From contig KV748177.1 in NCBI GenBank assembly GCA_001692895.1, positions 5,122,130 to 5,186,129 of the forward strand: a DNA stretch of 64,000 bases, in the 5' to 3' direction. The position numbers were made by a program, and so were the translations under genes. This document shows, in pieces, positions 1 through 12,204 of this stretch (the first letter of the stretch is position 1; every line of letters begins with the position of its first letter). The notes below the pieces were generated by a model. The model made no database searches, had not been told where the DNA came from, and saw only the letters and a list, made by a program, of their open reading frames with translations. The stretch is from Cenococcum geophilum 1.58 (lineage: Eukaryota > Ascomycota > Dothideomycetes > Gloniales > Gloniaceae).

Positions 1-164
1 TGCTGACTGAGCTAAGCGGCAGTTAAATCCTGGCTATGTATAGCGGATTGTTTCCTAGCTCTATAGGGGGTCCGGAATATTACTGCCAAATGACTTAATA
101 TTATAATAAGGAAGTAGGAATTAGTGCTAAAGTACCTATTTTAACGCTAAGATGTCTAATAAGA

Positions 165-1420
165 TGGTTATAAATTGCGAGTAAATTGTCTTTTAGTCTG
201 ACGAAGAACTTCTTATTAATGTATTCTTATAATTTAGGTTATCGTCTGCTATACGCTTTGCTGCTCTTTCCTTTTCCTTAATATACCTCGCTTTATCACC
301 AGAAGTAATTTAGTCTAAAGGTGTCTCTAATCTTTTGCGCTTCTTAAGCCTAGGAGCAATTAAATACTCACTAAGTGATTTTAGCCGTCCTACTATAGTC
401 TCCGCCGTATTAAGGTATTCATAGAGTTGCTAAGTAGAGATAACTAGTTCTTAATCTTTATCTCTAATTTTATTATATACAAGTTCTTTATAAGCAAAGT
501 CTTTTAGCTAAAGTCGCAGGCTTAGATAATTGGTAGGGTTTCCTTAGTTATTGCGGAATGCCTATAAAGAATATTAGAGTAAAGAAGAAAGAGTAGTGTC
601 TTAGAATAGTATATATATTATCCATAACTTCTTAAACCACTCTTAACTTATCCCTATTAGCAGTATTAACTATATAAGTTCGCTATACTAATAATATTGC
701 CTTACGCGACCCCTTTTTGCCGTATTTAATGTCTAGGCTAATAATAACTTATACGCTAGCATTCGAATCTAGAAGATAATCTTTAGCTAGTCGGCTTAAC
801 CTTTTCCTTTTCTGCGAATATACGACTTTAATTATAACCCTAGGGTATCGTGCATCTTTATGCTAAAAAGAAGCATCTGGCTTATGTTTCGATATTATAC
901 TAGGCGGAGTATCAACTTAAAAATAAACTTTAGTAGAATAGGCTAGGCGTACCTTTTATATAAAGAGTGCCGCCCTATCTAATCCGTTGCGAATTAGTTT
1001 TAGCTGACTTTAAATTATATTTTTAACGCTATTAATAAAGAGCTCGTATACGCTAGTCGGTATACAAATAATAAGTTAATTCTTCCTTCTGTTATAGTTA
1101 TATTTATCTAATTTCTATTATTAGCTGGTCTCTCTATCCTTTTTAGGGGTAATGTACTGTATCTTGTCCTTAATATATCTAAATAGTAACTTGTCTCGCC
1201 TGAGCCGATATACTAATTCCTTATATTCCCCTTACGCAAGCTAGAACTTTATCTATAGGTATTGCTTAATATATCTTCCAGCTTAGATATCTTTAAAAAG
1301 CGTAATAACTTAAGGAGTTTAGGTAAAGGCTTTTTTATCAGTTGGCGGAGGCGTTAAAGGCGCATTTATAAAGCTCGAAGGCGGTATAATATATTAATGT
1401 TTTTTTAGAGGAGCCTATGA
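165..1420 (-). pseudogene. PD-(D/E)XK nuclease-like fungal multicopy protein, RIP-decayed
   Basis: Read on the minus strand, about 740-960 gives a coherent block with the order KPDASF, RYPRVIIKVVYSQK, RLAKDYLLDS and IISLDIKYGKK. This resembles the core of PD-(D/E)XK (Uma2-like) folds: a PD motif, then a beta strand expected to read IIEV followed by SQ. The expected Glu reads Lys here, which a single RIP-type G-to-A change explains. Further down the same strand (165-420) lies a charged helical tail with ARYIKEKERAAKRIADD. Related multicopy proteins occur in many ascomycetes; their function is unknown. At least six in-frame TAA/TAG codons fall at likely Gln/Trp sites. The fold assignment rests on motif order alone. 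The start is not visible. Confidence 0.5.
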
Positions 1421-1689
1421 CGTAGACATAGCCGTATATTAGGCCGTATTATAAAGTTATATAATTAACGTCGCGAGAACTAGTTAGGGTTTAGGGAATT
1501 CCGGCGCGCTCCGGTTAACTTAGTAACCGCGCCGCCTTAGCTAGCGGCGTGCTTACCGCTATAATGCTAAGCTTAAGACAGTTCCTGGTTTTAACGCTAA
1601 CTATAGTTACCTATTTTCTCTACTTTCTCTATTTTTTAAAAATATAAGTCTGCAGAGGAAGTAATTTATAGATTAGTGGAAGGTTGCCG
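1421..1689. other. GC-richer spacer between divergent relics
   Basis: This spacer separates the minus-strand nuclease-like relic from the plus-strand TPR fragment. At 1500-1560 it has a CG-rich pocket with CCGGCGCG and CCGCGCCGCC, unusual for the window. No gene is recognisable. It could be the remains of a shared divergent promoter, but nothing in it proves that. Confidence 0.3.
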
Positions 1690-1862
1690 AATTATAAACG
1701 GAAACGATAACATTAACACGCTTGATGCCTTAGGGCTTCTTAGATGGGTTTTAGACCGTTAAGGACTCTATACTAAGGCTAAGAAGCTACACTAACGAAT
1801 ACTTAAGTTTAGAAAGGCTATATTAGAAGAGGAGTATTTAAGAACATCTTTATAATAGTTGG
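1690..1862 (+). pseudogene. TPR (kinesin light chain-like) fragment
   Basis: One frame reads NTLDALGLLRWVLDR, then GLYTKAKKLH, then RILKFRKAILEEEYLRTSL. This follows the 42-residue repeat of fungal kinesin-light-chain-type TPRs (TL, LL, VL, G-Y-EAE-LH-R-L-R-VLG-EH-TL). Such repeats usually form the C-terminal arm of fungal NB-ARC/TPR or patatin/TPR proteins, which act as NOD-like signalling proteins. Only about 1.3 repeats can be followed, with two in-frame stops where Gln or Glu is expected. Neither the N-terminal effector nor the NB-ARC part is visible. The repeat class is fairly clear; the parent gene is not. Confidence 0.5.
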
Positions 1863-2059
1863 CCGCGGTATCTTCACAAATAGAAAGGGATGGAGGGTTG
1901 CTTCGTATATTCTTCCCTACTTATTAGCCTAATATTATATATATATAGTATAGTTATTACTAAAAATCTATAAGAAGGGCTAATATATTTCTATTCCTCC
2001 TAGTGCTACCTTTAAGAAAACTATATAGATTTAAGTAATACGTTTATACTAAATATATG

Positions 2060-3020
2060 ATTCCTAAATACCCCCCTCTTGCTTTCTTTTTAAAGCCACG
2101 TTTTTAGTACTAGTAGTGCCTATTAATATATAAAACCCTTAGAGATTAGAGAGGTAACTTATGTCCAAAGTTAAGAATGGCGTAAAGAGGGTTAATAAGA
2201 CTATAACTATAATACAATATAGAGCCCCTAAGCAATATCCACTAACCTTCCCCCTCTCCGCCTTAATATAATTGGGGAGGTGTTTAGTTTTAAATAGTAA
2301 AATTTGCAAAATAATAGCTGGAATTAAAAAGGGGATATAGTAAACTAAACAATATAGTGCACAAAGGATTCTTTTTAGTTAAATACTAAGAGCCTAAAGA
2401 CGAGCCTCGAAGTAAGATGGAGGCTTAAATATAGAAGAAAAAAATATTAAGCTTAGAATTACGACCAAAACTAAACCCGGAATTAAGCAGTAAGTAATAT
2501 TTATAGAAGTCACTCGTATTAATACGTTATCTACAGCTTAAAGTTTTTTAAGTTAATTACTTAGGATCTTTATAAAGGCTTCGGGTAGAACATTTATAAG
2601 GTTAAGTGGCAGGCTCCTATAATCGACATAGTCGTTAAATATAATAGTGTAATTTTTTATACCTAAACTGCAGTTTTTCGGCACCATATTATTTATAGAA
2701 CTTTATACCGCACTTATAGCACTAGTAATAGCACTATAAGCTACGCTAATAAGGCTTTAGGCTCCTATAGCGGCACTCTAAACCTTACTAGGTAGAGAGT
2801 TTAAGTTATTTAAATCTAGGATTCCTAAGCCATATAATTAAAGCCACAAACTATCCCGCACTTAAAGAGAGGGGGAGTTAAACTATGCTTCTGTTAGTTC
2901 CTGTAAGATATAATAATAGAGTTGGCCTCCTATAATTAATGTAACAATACTAGCGTTTAAGTTCGCCTTTTTGTAGATAACTAAGAGTGTAAGTGTAAAA
3001 TATAAGAGAAACGCTGCGAT
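2060..3020 (-). pseudogene. Multi-pass membrane protein relic, unknown family
   Basis: A single minus-strand frame can be followed for about 310 codons. It opens with a hydrophobic segment (AFLLYFTLTLLVIYKKAN), goes on through SIVTLIIGGQLYYYIL and an Ala/Ser-rich stretch, then a conserved-looking block MVPKNCSLGIKNYTIIF and a further hydrophobic segment near VLVVILSLIFFSSIF. It ends in a basic tail near 2066. About nine stops occur, all TAA or TAG at plausible Gln/Trp positions, with no obvious frameshift. This suggests an integral membrane protein of 300-plus residues with three or more transmembrane helices. I do not recognise the family. Confidence 0.5.
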
Positions 3021-4767
3021 GTAGATTAGTGATGCAACCACCTGCGGCTATAATATTTCTTTTAGCATTTTAATAAGATGAGGTGTAAGGGGATTTGTTG
3101 TAATAGTAAAAGGATATAAGTTACTATATAAAATCCTCTTATAACGCGCCGTATCCCTACTATAATAACCCCGCAAAAAAATGCCCCTAGTAAGAAACTA
3201 TCTCCTACCTTTTAAAGAGTTTCTAAATAGCTGTGGTGGCAAGGGCAGGGTTACTTGTCACTCCCTAAGGAACTATTAACGCGATCTTATACGCCTTATT
3301 ATCTAAAGGGTAAATTAGGTGGATTAGATGGATTAGGTTAATTAGGTAGGTTAGGTAAGCTTTTTAAACGGCTCTTTAACGACCCGGTAGCTTAATAAAG
3401 GTAATAGATAATTCTAAACTAGGTATATACCCTTATATATGCGTCTTTAGGAGTAAAAGGTAAACCTGGTTATATTTATATATTCCTTTAATCGCCTTAG
3501 TACTATAAACTTTGTTTAATTCTTTTTCCTTATATATCTTACTTTTTTGCATTATAGCGTCGGCCTTTACCCTCAAATTGGATAGTATGTTAGTTAGACG
3601 TAAACGCACCCAGATATACTCCTACAGAAAAGTACTTATAAATGGCAAATTTCTAGGTCGTGTATATAAAACCAAAATAAAGACCGCTAGAAAGACATCC
3701 TCTTAAGGTAATATCCAATATTTATCTCGATTTTCGATTTTCTAATTATAGGTAGATGTTGTATTTAATGTTAAGTTATCGGATTAATATATTAAAAAAA
3801 CTCTCTTTACTAACTCAACTTTAGCGAGCGCTATATTTATTTAGTAGTAGTAGGTTATTAATCTAACTAACGATACTAAGCATTGCGCTATTTGTATAAA
3901 TATTCTTAGTAAAGGGGAGAACGATAGCGCGCGTATGTTTGTTTTGGAACGCTGCTACTATATAAGTAACTTTTTAGAGCTAATGACCATTTTAATAGAC
4001 TGACTAATTTATTATAGATTGTCTATGGCGAATATATTTTTAGTAGTAGCCTAGAAGCTAAGGATGAGTTGGGGATAGTAGTTAAATAGTTTAACTGCCC
4101 TCGCTAGGATCATTTCTACTAAGGAGTGCAGAATGCACCTAAGATTTTTGGAATTAACTATTTGATCTATTGGAGAAGAGCTAATAATACTATTTATCAA
4201 ATTCTTACCCCTTGTGGTAAGTTCCTATATATATTTAGATGATTTTAAGAAAAGTCTAACTATTATAGGCTATTTATTCTGCTATAACTGTATTATAAAG
4301 TGGAATAACTCTAAATATAGTGGCCATTGCCTATGTTACAGAAAACGCTTTGGTAAAGGCCTTAGTATATTTCGAAAATTTAAAACAGTTTAGTGTGGTG
4401 TCCTTCGTTAAATATGTTTATAAGTTGTTATATCCAGACTCGCAGTATGCACTTTCCTAGAAGCCGAAGAGAATGTAAATAGTATTTATTAATTGTAAGT
4501 GAGTGAGTGAATGAGGAGAGAGGCTCTATCCCTTGCATTGTCCTTAGAGCTGTGCTCTATGTGCACTAATCGGTAAGTTGCATATATAGGCGGTTAATCG
4601 TTCTACTAGATACTGAAGTCTTGTAGATGAGGCCGCGAATATATTAAATTTCGTATATATATTATATATAGAGCTTTATTCTTTAGTGTTAAGTCGATCT
4701 ATATTATTGGAAATATAATTGCGAACCATCTTAGTGGTGTAATTAGTTAGATAAAGTTATTATCTAT
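3021..4767. other. No recognisable gene
   Basis: The stretch holds a minisatellite (3311-3359). A short plus-strand frame at 3512-3706 would give 64 residues with a hydrophobic N-terminus but no family resemblance. A plus-strand fragment near 3870-3960 reads KHCAICIN then FVLERCYY, which might be a worn zinc-binding motif, but the rest of the domain is not visible. Otherwise I see only RIP-mutated sequence. Confidence 0.35.
3311..3359 (+). repeat. Minisatellite, GGATTAGGT-like core (locus 1)
   Basis: Degenerate tandem units of 8-11 bp: TTAGGTGGATTAGATGGATT followed by AGGTTAATTAGGTAGGTTAGG. The same core recurs at 21541-21621, 26697-26879 and 33201-33262, and on the other strand at 34519-34609. 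It lies about 300 bp upstream of the inferred 5' end of the minus-strand membrane protein relic. Confidence 0.6.
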
Positions 4768-4770
4768 TTA

Positions 4771-5517
4771 GGGTACGTTCGGTTGCAAATTGGCTCTATA
4801 TTATATTTATTCAATCTATACGTATTTTAGTGTTACCCGTTTTGTAATTAGTGGCGGCTACTACTATAGCACATTTGAATCTGTAATTGAGTCAATCGTT
4901 CGGTGAGCTTCTATATGAGGCTTTAGATTTGGCTTTGTATAATGCGTGATTGACGTTGGCGAGCGATTTAAGTGAGCTTTTTTTTGCCACTAGGCCTCTA
5001 TTGCGACTCCCTACTTTGGTGTAGTAATGGAGCCTCCTCCTTGGCCAACGCCCTCTCTGTAATTAACGCTTTTTATATTTTTGCCTACCTCCCGTAGGAG
5101 CCGTAGTAGAGCTATAGCAATGCCTGCGACGCCTGCGACACCCTAGAAATAAGCTTATTGCGATTATGAAGGTTAGAATAATAATACTATGTAAGGTATG
5201 TAAATGCGATAGTAGTATCGCGATTAGGGTTTATAGAGTGGCTATATTATAAGAAGTCGCGTATATAAGAATTCTAGATTGATATGGAATATAGAACGGG
5301 AGCTTAAAGGCAATATATTGAAATGGTGCTAAGAACCTTATTTTAACTACTATATATGGTATAGCTTGCAAATTTAACGCGCTTACCGATATGGAGGAGC
5401 TCCATATTTAAAAGTCGTTAGATTTACTGAACGACTACCTTATATTTAGATTTGAGCTCTATTTTGGTTAAATATGGAGCCTTTATATTGAATATGAAGT
5501 TGTAACTGAACGGCCCC
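4771..5517. mobile_element. PIF/Harbinger-like non-autonomous DNA element (MITE-like)
   Basis: The left end GGGTACGTTCGGTTGCAA (4771-4788) and the reverse complement of the right end, GGGGCCGTTCAGTTACAA (5500-5517), match at 14 of 18 positions; two of the four mismatches are G/A transitions. The flanks carry a perfect 3-bp duplication TTA (4768-4770 and 5518-5520). A GGG/GGC...GTTCGGTTG terminus with a TWA target duplication is the hallmark of PIF/Harbinger and Tourist-type elements. A second inverted pair lies inside (near 4894 CGTTCGGTGAGC and near 5430 TACTGAACGA). No transposase is visible in the 747 bp, so it would have depended on a partner elsewhere. Confidence 0.6.
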
Positions 5518-5520
5518 TTA

Positions 5521-5848
5521 CTACTTGACGCGAGGAAGTTTATGTTCTTGTTTACGCGCATAGGCCATATATCTCAGGACGCAATCAATGCAAGGGATGC
5601 TGTTTATTACTTCTCCTCTAAACGCTAGTGGTGATTAGGTAATTTGTATATATTAAAGGCTTTAAACCTATAAGAGGAACCTATTACTACTAATTACATC
5701 TAAGAAATGTGTAGGTAGTGAGCTCCTCTTTCGACTTTCTGCTTGAAATCCTTTCTTATAAATAGCCATTTCTATATTTATATTATGATAATTATAACTA
5801 TTATGCGCTTGGTTTAACCGAAGTTCCTAAACTTAGTAATTATTTATT
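5521..5848. other. No recognisable gene
   Basis: This spacer lies between the Harbinger-like element and the 3' end of the minus-strand gene that ends at 5849. I see no repeat structure or coherent frame. Confidence 0.4.
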
Positions 5849-6048
5849 TTAAGAATTAATATTAATCTTAAGTTTATCGGCTATTAAGCTAAGCTCTACC
5901 TATCGCCGTTTAATAGCTTCTCTTACTTCCTTAATAAGAACCTCTATATCATCCTTTCTAGGGGCATTTTCCCGTTTAAGGTATTGCTTTATAAGAGTGG
6001 CAGTCTTAATAAATAGCCTCCCGTACCCTAAAGCGCGTTTATTATTAG
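5849..6048 (-). pseudogene. Host-like gene split by a Gypsy insertion, 3' part
   Basis: On the minus strand the frame reads NKRALGYGRLFIKTATLI, then KQYLKRENAPRKDDIEVLI, KEVREAIKRR and VELSLIADKL, ending at a TAA at 5849-5851. It is helical and highly charged, with one internal stop. The frame runs into the target-site duplication of the retroelement at 6049-6053. The 5' part of the same gene resumes beyond the element at 12402. The charged helical character would suit a nucleic-acid-binding or coiled-coil protein, perhaps the N-terminal protein of a LINE, but I do not recognise it. Confidence 0.5.
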
Positions 6049-6053
6049 TCTTT
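6049..6053. repeat. Target-site duplication TCTTT, left
   Basis: TCTTT directly precedes the left LTR and is repeated exactly at 12397-12401 after the right LTR. This 5-bp duplication is typical of Ty3/Gypsy integration and proves a single insertion event. Confidence 0.85.
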
Positions 6054-6245
6054 TGTCACAGAACCCCACCGCAGGGGCCTCCATAGGAGAGCCCCGTGCT
6101 CTCGCATACACCTCGCGTACAGCTTATGTTAGCTACGCGTAGGTATATCACCTCCTTACGCCCTCGACCCTTACGATTGATCGCGTAACGTCTTATAGAC
6201 TCCTCGAATACATACGTCTTGTAGCCACTGCCCCGTCCCATAACA
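6054..6245 (+). repeat. 5' LTR, 192 bp
   Basis: It begins TGTCACAGAACC and ends ATAACA, and aligns over its full length with 12205-12396 at roughly 89% identity, all differences being transitions. It has a GC-rich first half and the short inverted TGT/ACA ends expected of an LTR. No tRNA primer site could be identified with confidence just downstream of 6245. Confidence 0.85.
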
Positions 6246-9200
6246 TTACGTTACGCCTTTTTACTACCGACACCTAGCCTATAACTAATTCTACGTCTCC
6301 GTAATACTATAGGCGCTACTAAAAGTAGCGTGCCTATGAGTTACCTTACTTTATACTTCTAAGGAACCTATAATAGTAAGACAATATTCCTTATTAGCTA
6401 CTATATTAAACCTAAAGAATAATTTAATACCTATACTTAACCTACAACGCCAATTAATCCTAGGAGAATTTGATTTATTAGCTCTAGCCTTAACCCCTAA
6501 GGAGATGGACACTAATAATATCTTATCTTTTATTAACTATATAACTACGGATAAGCAAGCAGAAGGGCTACTACCCATTAAAATTAAAATACAAGACGCT
6601 AAGACGTTTGTAAAAATAGTAGTATAAGAACCTAATAAATACTACCGCCTTTTATAAAACTACTACCTAAAGCTTATATAAGCCGAGATGCGTACTGCCT
6701 AAGATCGCGATATTATCTAAGACCTATAAGCTTATAAGGCGCTCGCCGACAACACGCGTTAAGAAACTAAAGACGACCTCCGCGTGTCTAAACGCGACAT
6801 CTAATAGTTAAAGAAGGCTAAGATTGCACTTATTGCTATAGTTACTAAAAGAGAAGGTATAATTAAATACCTATAATTTTAGCTTAATAAGTATATTTAT
6901 AATAACGCCAGACACCTCTCTACTGCATATAACGCTACTTAAGTCTCTACGCCCCCGGTAACTTTACCTACTTAATATTTAACGGAGGGTTAGTGCCGAG
7001 CAGCCTTACCTAATAGGAACCCCTACTAAAGTGACGACAAAAGCTATAACGATTAAACCTAAGCTGCTATTATAGGGTCTAATATATATTACCCTAATCC
7101 CCTAGTTTTCTAGGGAGATAGTAAAGAATATAGCTACTGGAAGATGTAAATCTATAAGAAACTAACTTAGAGCGCCTACCTTTTTCCTACGGAAGATACT
7201 AAAATTGGCTATATTATTAGGCGAATAAAGAGTATACTATTTAACAGACTCTTCGCCCAATGGGAGACCAATAGCCCCTAGAAGTGGTAGTTCTACTAAA
7301 AAGTCCTTAATGATCTTAACCTAATGTACCGCGACTATAACCTACTGGCCACTAACTAAGCTAAACTACGTGCCCTAAAGATAAGCCTTACCGAATTATT
7401 TAATGAGTTTTATGTTAAATTCTAGGAATACACCGGAGCCCTTACCCGAGACGATACTAAAGACTAGGAAGATCTCCTTAAAAAAGTCACTTATCGCCTT
7501 AGTTACGCAGCCGCTAGCCACAACTATAATGATGTTTATAATATGGTAGCAGCTATACAGAAGATTAAACGACGACTAAATTAGATCGCTACTGTAAACC
7601 CCCGCCCAAAGACCTCCCTATAGAAGCCCTCCGGACCTACTAAACTACTGACGCCTACTACCCTAAGCAATACTACTGGTCCTAATATCGACCTTTCTAT
7701 ACCAACCTTCCCGTAGAAGCTACTAGATAGAGAACGCGAGCTACTCTAGAAGCTAAAGCGTTGCTATAGATGTTGTTAAGAAGGCTGTTATAGCTATAGC
7801 CTAAACTGCCTAATAGCTAGGTTTAGCAGCTACCGCCTAATACCTAACCTAGTACCTTGAACACTAAATACGTCGCTATATACTACTACCGTATAAGACG
7901 AAGACGTAGTAATAGCGGTAGAGTTAGATACGGAAACGGAAAACGCTAAGTCCTAGCCCTAAGTTGTAGGTTAGGACGCCCTAATGATAAGGGGATCTAT
8001 ATATTGGCCTACTTAATAGATGACTTAGTAAAAATAAATGGACGGAAATAGATAGTTTTACCCGTAATAGGAACTACTGCCAAAAAATAATATAAAAGCT
8101 GTTCTATAATTGATTGCGGAGCTACTAATAAATTTATAGATACCTAATTTATGCGTACTTATAACCTACCTACCTTACCCCTTACTAAAGCCCGCGCCCT
8201 ATAACTTGCTAACAGTAGTTGTACCGTATAGAAGATTACCTATATAGCATAACTCTACCTAGATATAAATGGGCACCAGGAAGAACTCTAGGCCTATATT
8301 ATACCACTTACTAACTACCCTATTATTTTTAAAATAAACTGGCTTAAATAACACAACCCCGCCATTAACTGGAAAAAGAGAGAAGTAACCTTTAACTCTA
8401 AATACTGTAGAGAGACCTACCTAGGACATAGCCTAGCCGCCTTTATCTACTCCCTAGGATACTAACCTAAGGAACCCCTTATTACCCTACCTATAACTAA
8501 CTGCTACTATGTAAGTGCCGCGGCCTTCTACCGCATAGCACGTAGGAAAGGCTGGACCGTTACTATAGCCTCCCGATTACGACTATATAAGCTTAATAAA
8601 GAATAGGATTATGTCCTCTATAGTAATAGGATAGATATAGTCGACCTCCTAGAAAACGATGCCCCTATAGAACTTTACGGACTTTTACCTTTAGACTTTA
8701 AGAAGTTTATAAAGCTTAAAAAAGGACTTACTAATAAGGAACTCCGTAAGCTCCTCCCTAAGAGGTACTATGACTTTATTAATATGTGCTTATAAAAGAG
8801 CGCAGATATACTCCCCCTATATTAACCTAATAACTATACCATTAATATTAAATAAGGAAAAACGCTATTCTATAAGAGACCTTACTTAATATTAAAAAAC
8901 GAACTTCTAGTTATTAAAAAGTATATCGACGAACACCTTAACAAAGGGTTTATTCGCCCTAGTATATCCCTAGCAGCCGCCCCTATCCTCCTTACTAAGA
9001 AGCTAGGAGGAGGTATTTAATTCTGCGTTAACTATAGAGGACTTAACGCTATTACGATTAAGAACCGATACCCCATACCGCTTATACGTAAAACTCTTAA
9101 GCGGCTTAGCTAAGCCAAAATCTATACTAAGCTCGATATTATTGCCGCCTTTAACCGCCTCTAAATACGAGAAGGTAATAAATGGAAAACCGCATTCGTA

Positions 9201-11654
9201 TTATGCTTTGGCCAATTCGAATATACCGTTATACCCTTTAGCGTATATAATGGCCTAGGCAGCTTTTAAAGCTATATTAATAACGCCTTATAGGACTACC
9301 TTAATGACTTCTGCTCTGCGTACCTAGATAATATACTTATTTATAGCGATAACCCTTTTAAGTATACCGAGCACGTTTAAAAGGTCCTATAGCGCCTTAG
9401 GGACGTAGGACTTTATATTAATTTAAAGAAGTGCGAATTCTTAGTTATAGAAGTAAAATACCTTAGACTAATTGTTACTACTAAGGGTATCCATATAGAC
9501 CCCGAGAAGGTACGTATAATTACCAAATAGTAAACCCCTAACTGTATTAAAGATGTATAAGCTTTCCTTAGTTTTGCTAACTTCTATTAAAAATTTATAT
9601 ATAACTTCTTAGGTGTTATAGTACTACTTATAGCAATAATGTGAACGAAGGGCCTTTCCGCAAAAGGAAGAAAAATATATTTACGTTTTATCTAGACGCC
9701 TAAATATAAGAAGGCGTTCTAAAACCTTAAAGATGCTTTTACTAAAGCACCTATCTTAGCTTACTTTATACCAGGACAATAACTCTATTTTAAGACTAAC
9801 TCCTTAGACCACGTTAACGCAGGCGTTCTTTTCTAGATAGGTAATAACGGTCTCCTCTACCTAGTTACATTCTATTTGTCTAAGCTTATACTATAAGAAT
9901 ATAACTATAAGATCTATAATAAGGAACTTCTTGCGATTATATAAGCGTTTAAGGAATTCTAACCGGAACTTTTCTTAGTAGAACCTAACTAGCCAACTAA
10001 AGTCCTTACGGATTATCGCAACCTTAAGTACTTTATAACTATAAAACAGCTAAACTAACGCTAAGTACGCTAGAACGAGTTTCTCTCTAGTTTTAACTTT
10101 AAAATTATATATAGGCTAGGAGTATAAGGTACTAAGCCTAATAGCCTAACACGCCGCTTATAAGACCTTCCTTAGTCTAAAGATAACCCCTATAACTAGT
10201 TCTAACAACAAACGATCTTAAAAGTACGGAATTTGGCCTTAGGTATGCTACTTATAATAGAGCTAACTATACCTTAGCTCCACACTATAGAACTAGAATT
10301 ACCTCCTAAAATTAACAAGCTTATTACTACGGTATATAACACCTCTATTAACCTATTACTGTATTAACTTATTGCCGCAAAGACTGTTAGCGCCCGTACG
10401 CTACTAACTAAACTTTAAAGCTTAGGCTAGATTAATATAGTAGCCTTAGAAGTAAAAGAGAATAGGCTCTATTATAGAGGCCGTCTATTTATCCCTAACT
10501 TAGAAAATCTATAACGGTAACTAATCTAAATAGCCCACGACCTTTAATTAAGCGGCTACCTAGGTAGAGGAGGAACCTATAAGCTTCTTAGCCGATACTA
10601 CTTCTGGCCTAAAATAATAGACTTAGTTAAACGCTTTATAGGCGCCTACTATGGTTGTAAGCGCGCTAAGGCCTTTAATATAAAGTACTAAGGACTACTG
10701 CACCCTCTACCAGTACCTATATAATAATAGGCAGATATTGCTATAGATTTCGTTATTAACCTACTACCCTATAAGCGATATGGCCGTACCTATAAGAATA
10801 TCCTTATAATAATATACCGACTTATAAAAGAGCGCCACTACGTCCCAACTGAAGGCGTAGCCGTTAGCGACGTCACTAATACTTTCCTCCGTGAAATTTA
10901 CCGATTACATAGGTTACCTGACTTAATTATGTCCGATTAAGGCATATAGTTTGGCTCTAATATATAGAGACGAATTTGCTAACGCCTTAGCATCTCCGTT
11001 AAGATGTCTATATTCTTCTACTACAAAACTACTAGGTAACTAGAAAACGCTAATGCTAGTATAAAAGCGTACCTACGATAGGTAGTCGCCTATAGTTAAG
11101 ATAACTAGGTAGATTACCTCCTACTAGGTAAATTTACAGCGAATAACCACGTCTTAACTACTATAGGACTTACCCCGTTCTTCGCGAATAAGGGATATTA
11201 CCCCCAATCCGGTATAGAACTACTAGAACCTATTGATAAGAAACTGCTATATAGAAAACGCCTTAAGATACTACTTGCTAACCAGCATGCAGACCGTATA
11301 AAAAATCTACTTAACTACTACAAGGGAGAAATGGCCTGGGCTTAAGCAAAGTAGGCCTACTTCACCGACTGTTATAGAACGCCACTACCGGAGATGCGTG
11401 TTAGCGACTGGGTATAGCTAAATATACGTAATATCTCTACGTAGAGGCCTATAAAGTCACTTGATTATAAGAACCTTGCCCCTACCTAATTAAATAAGTT
11501 ATTAATAGGGGAGCTGTATACGAGCTAGAGCTCCCGCCTACCCTAGCCACCCGCGGGATATGGCCTATATTTTACCTATAGTTACTATACCTTTACTAGC
11601 CTAACCCCTTACTAGAGTAGATATAGCCCGAACCCCTACTAGTACTAATCTAAG

Positions 11655-11870
11655 ATAAGAACGAAGATAAGAACTACGAGGAGTGGACCGTTAAATAAAT
11701 TATTAACTCTAAATACTTTAGCAAAGGTAGAGGACGACGGCTCTACTACAGAGCTATATATATAGGATTCGACATAGATTAGCCAGAATGGCAACTATAG
11801 AAAGACTTTAAAAATGTAAAGGATCTAATTAGTGACTTTTACTACGCGAACCCACAGAAACTGGGCCTAA
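11655..11870 (+). other. Chromodomain of the Gypsy fossil
   Basis: The C-terminal part of the pol region has the order EEWTVK, IINSKYFSKGRGRRLYYRA, YIGFDID, PEW and NVKDLISDFYYANP, which matches the chromodomains of fungal chromoviruses. In such elements this domain steers integration toward heterochromatin by binding methylated histone H3K9, which fits the location of the copy. It is treated here only as part of a dead element. Confidence 0.75.
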
Positions 11871-12190
11871 GTAGAGATTTTATACCTAATCCTCTATAGG
11901 AGCCCTTATAGAGTTAAACCGTTATATATTACCACGTAGGGGCAAATTGCCGTTAGATTGCCGTTAGATTACGGTAAAGTGCGATTATATGACTGGAATA
12001 TTATTGAGATGTCTAGGAACTTCGACCGGCGGTTAAAGTTGTTTAATTAGTTGGATTCTTAGATGCTAAGCCTTATTATATAACGTTGTTTTAAGCCTTT
12101 AGCAATACCCCCCTTTCTTCTTTTCTATACCCTAAGTGTCCCTTCTATATATATATAGTAACCATAGCGTCGCCAGAGCTCCGCCTCTAT

Positions 12191-12204
12191 AGAAGGGGGG
12201 GTAG
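12191..12204 (+). other. Polypurine tract of the Gypsy fossil
   Basis: AGAAGGGGGGGGTAG, a run of purines directly before the right LTR, is where plus-strand DNA synthesis would have been primed in the living element. Confidence 0.7.

Noticed and set aside
3311-3359. Telomere-like TTAGG units
   Set aside because: The units vary in length and sequence and never give runs of TTAGGG, so this is a minisatellite and not telomere remnant.
3512-3706. 64-codon plus-strand open frame with hydrophobic N-terminus
   Set aside because: Resembles a secreted peptide, but the codons are TA-driven, no homologous family is recognised, and similar short frames arise by chance in this window.
3870-3960. Possible RING or zinc-finger start (KHCAICIN)
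   Set aside because: The later Cys/His ligands cannot be placed in any frame.
6056-6241. 61-codon minus-strand open frame
   Set aside because: It lies wholly in the 5' LTR of the Gypsy fossil and is not known as a gene in this family.
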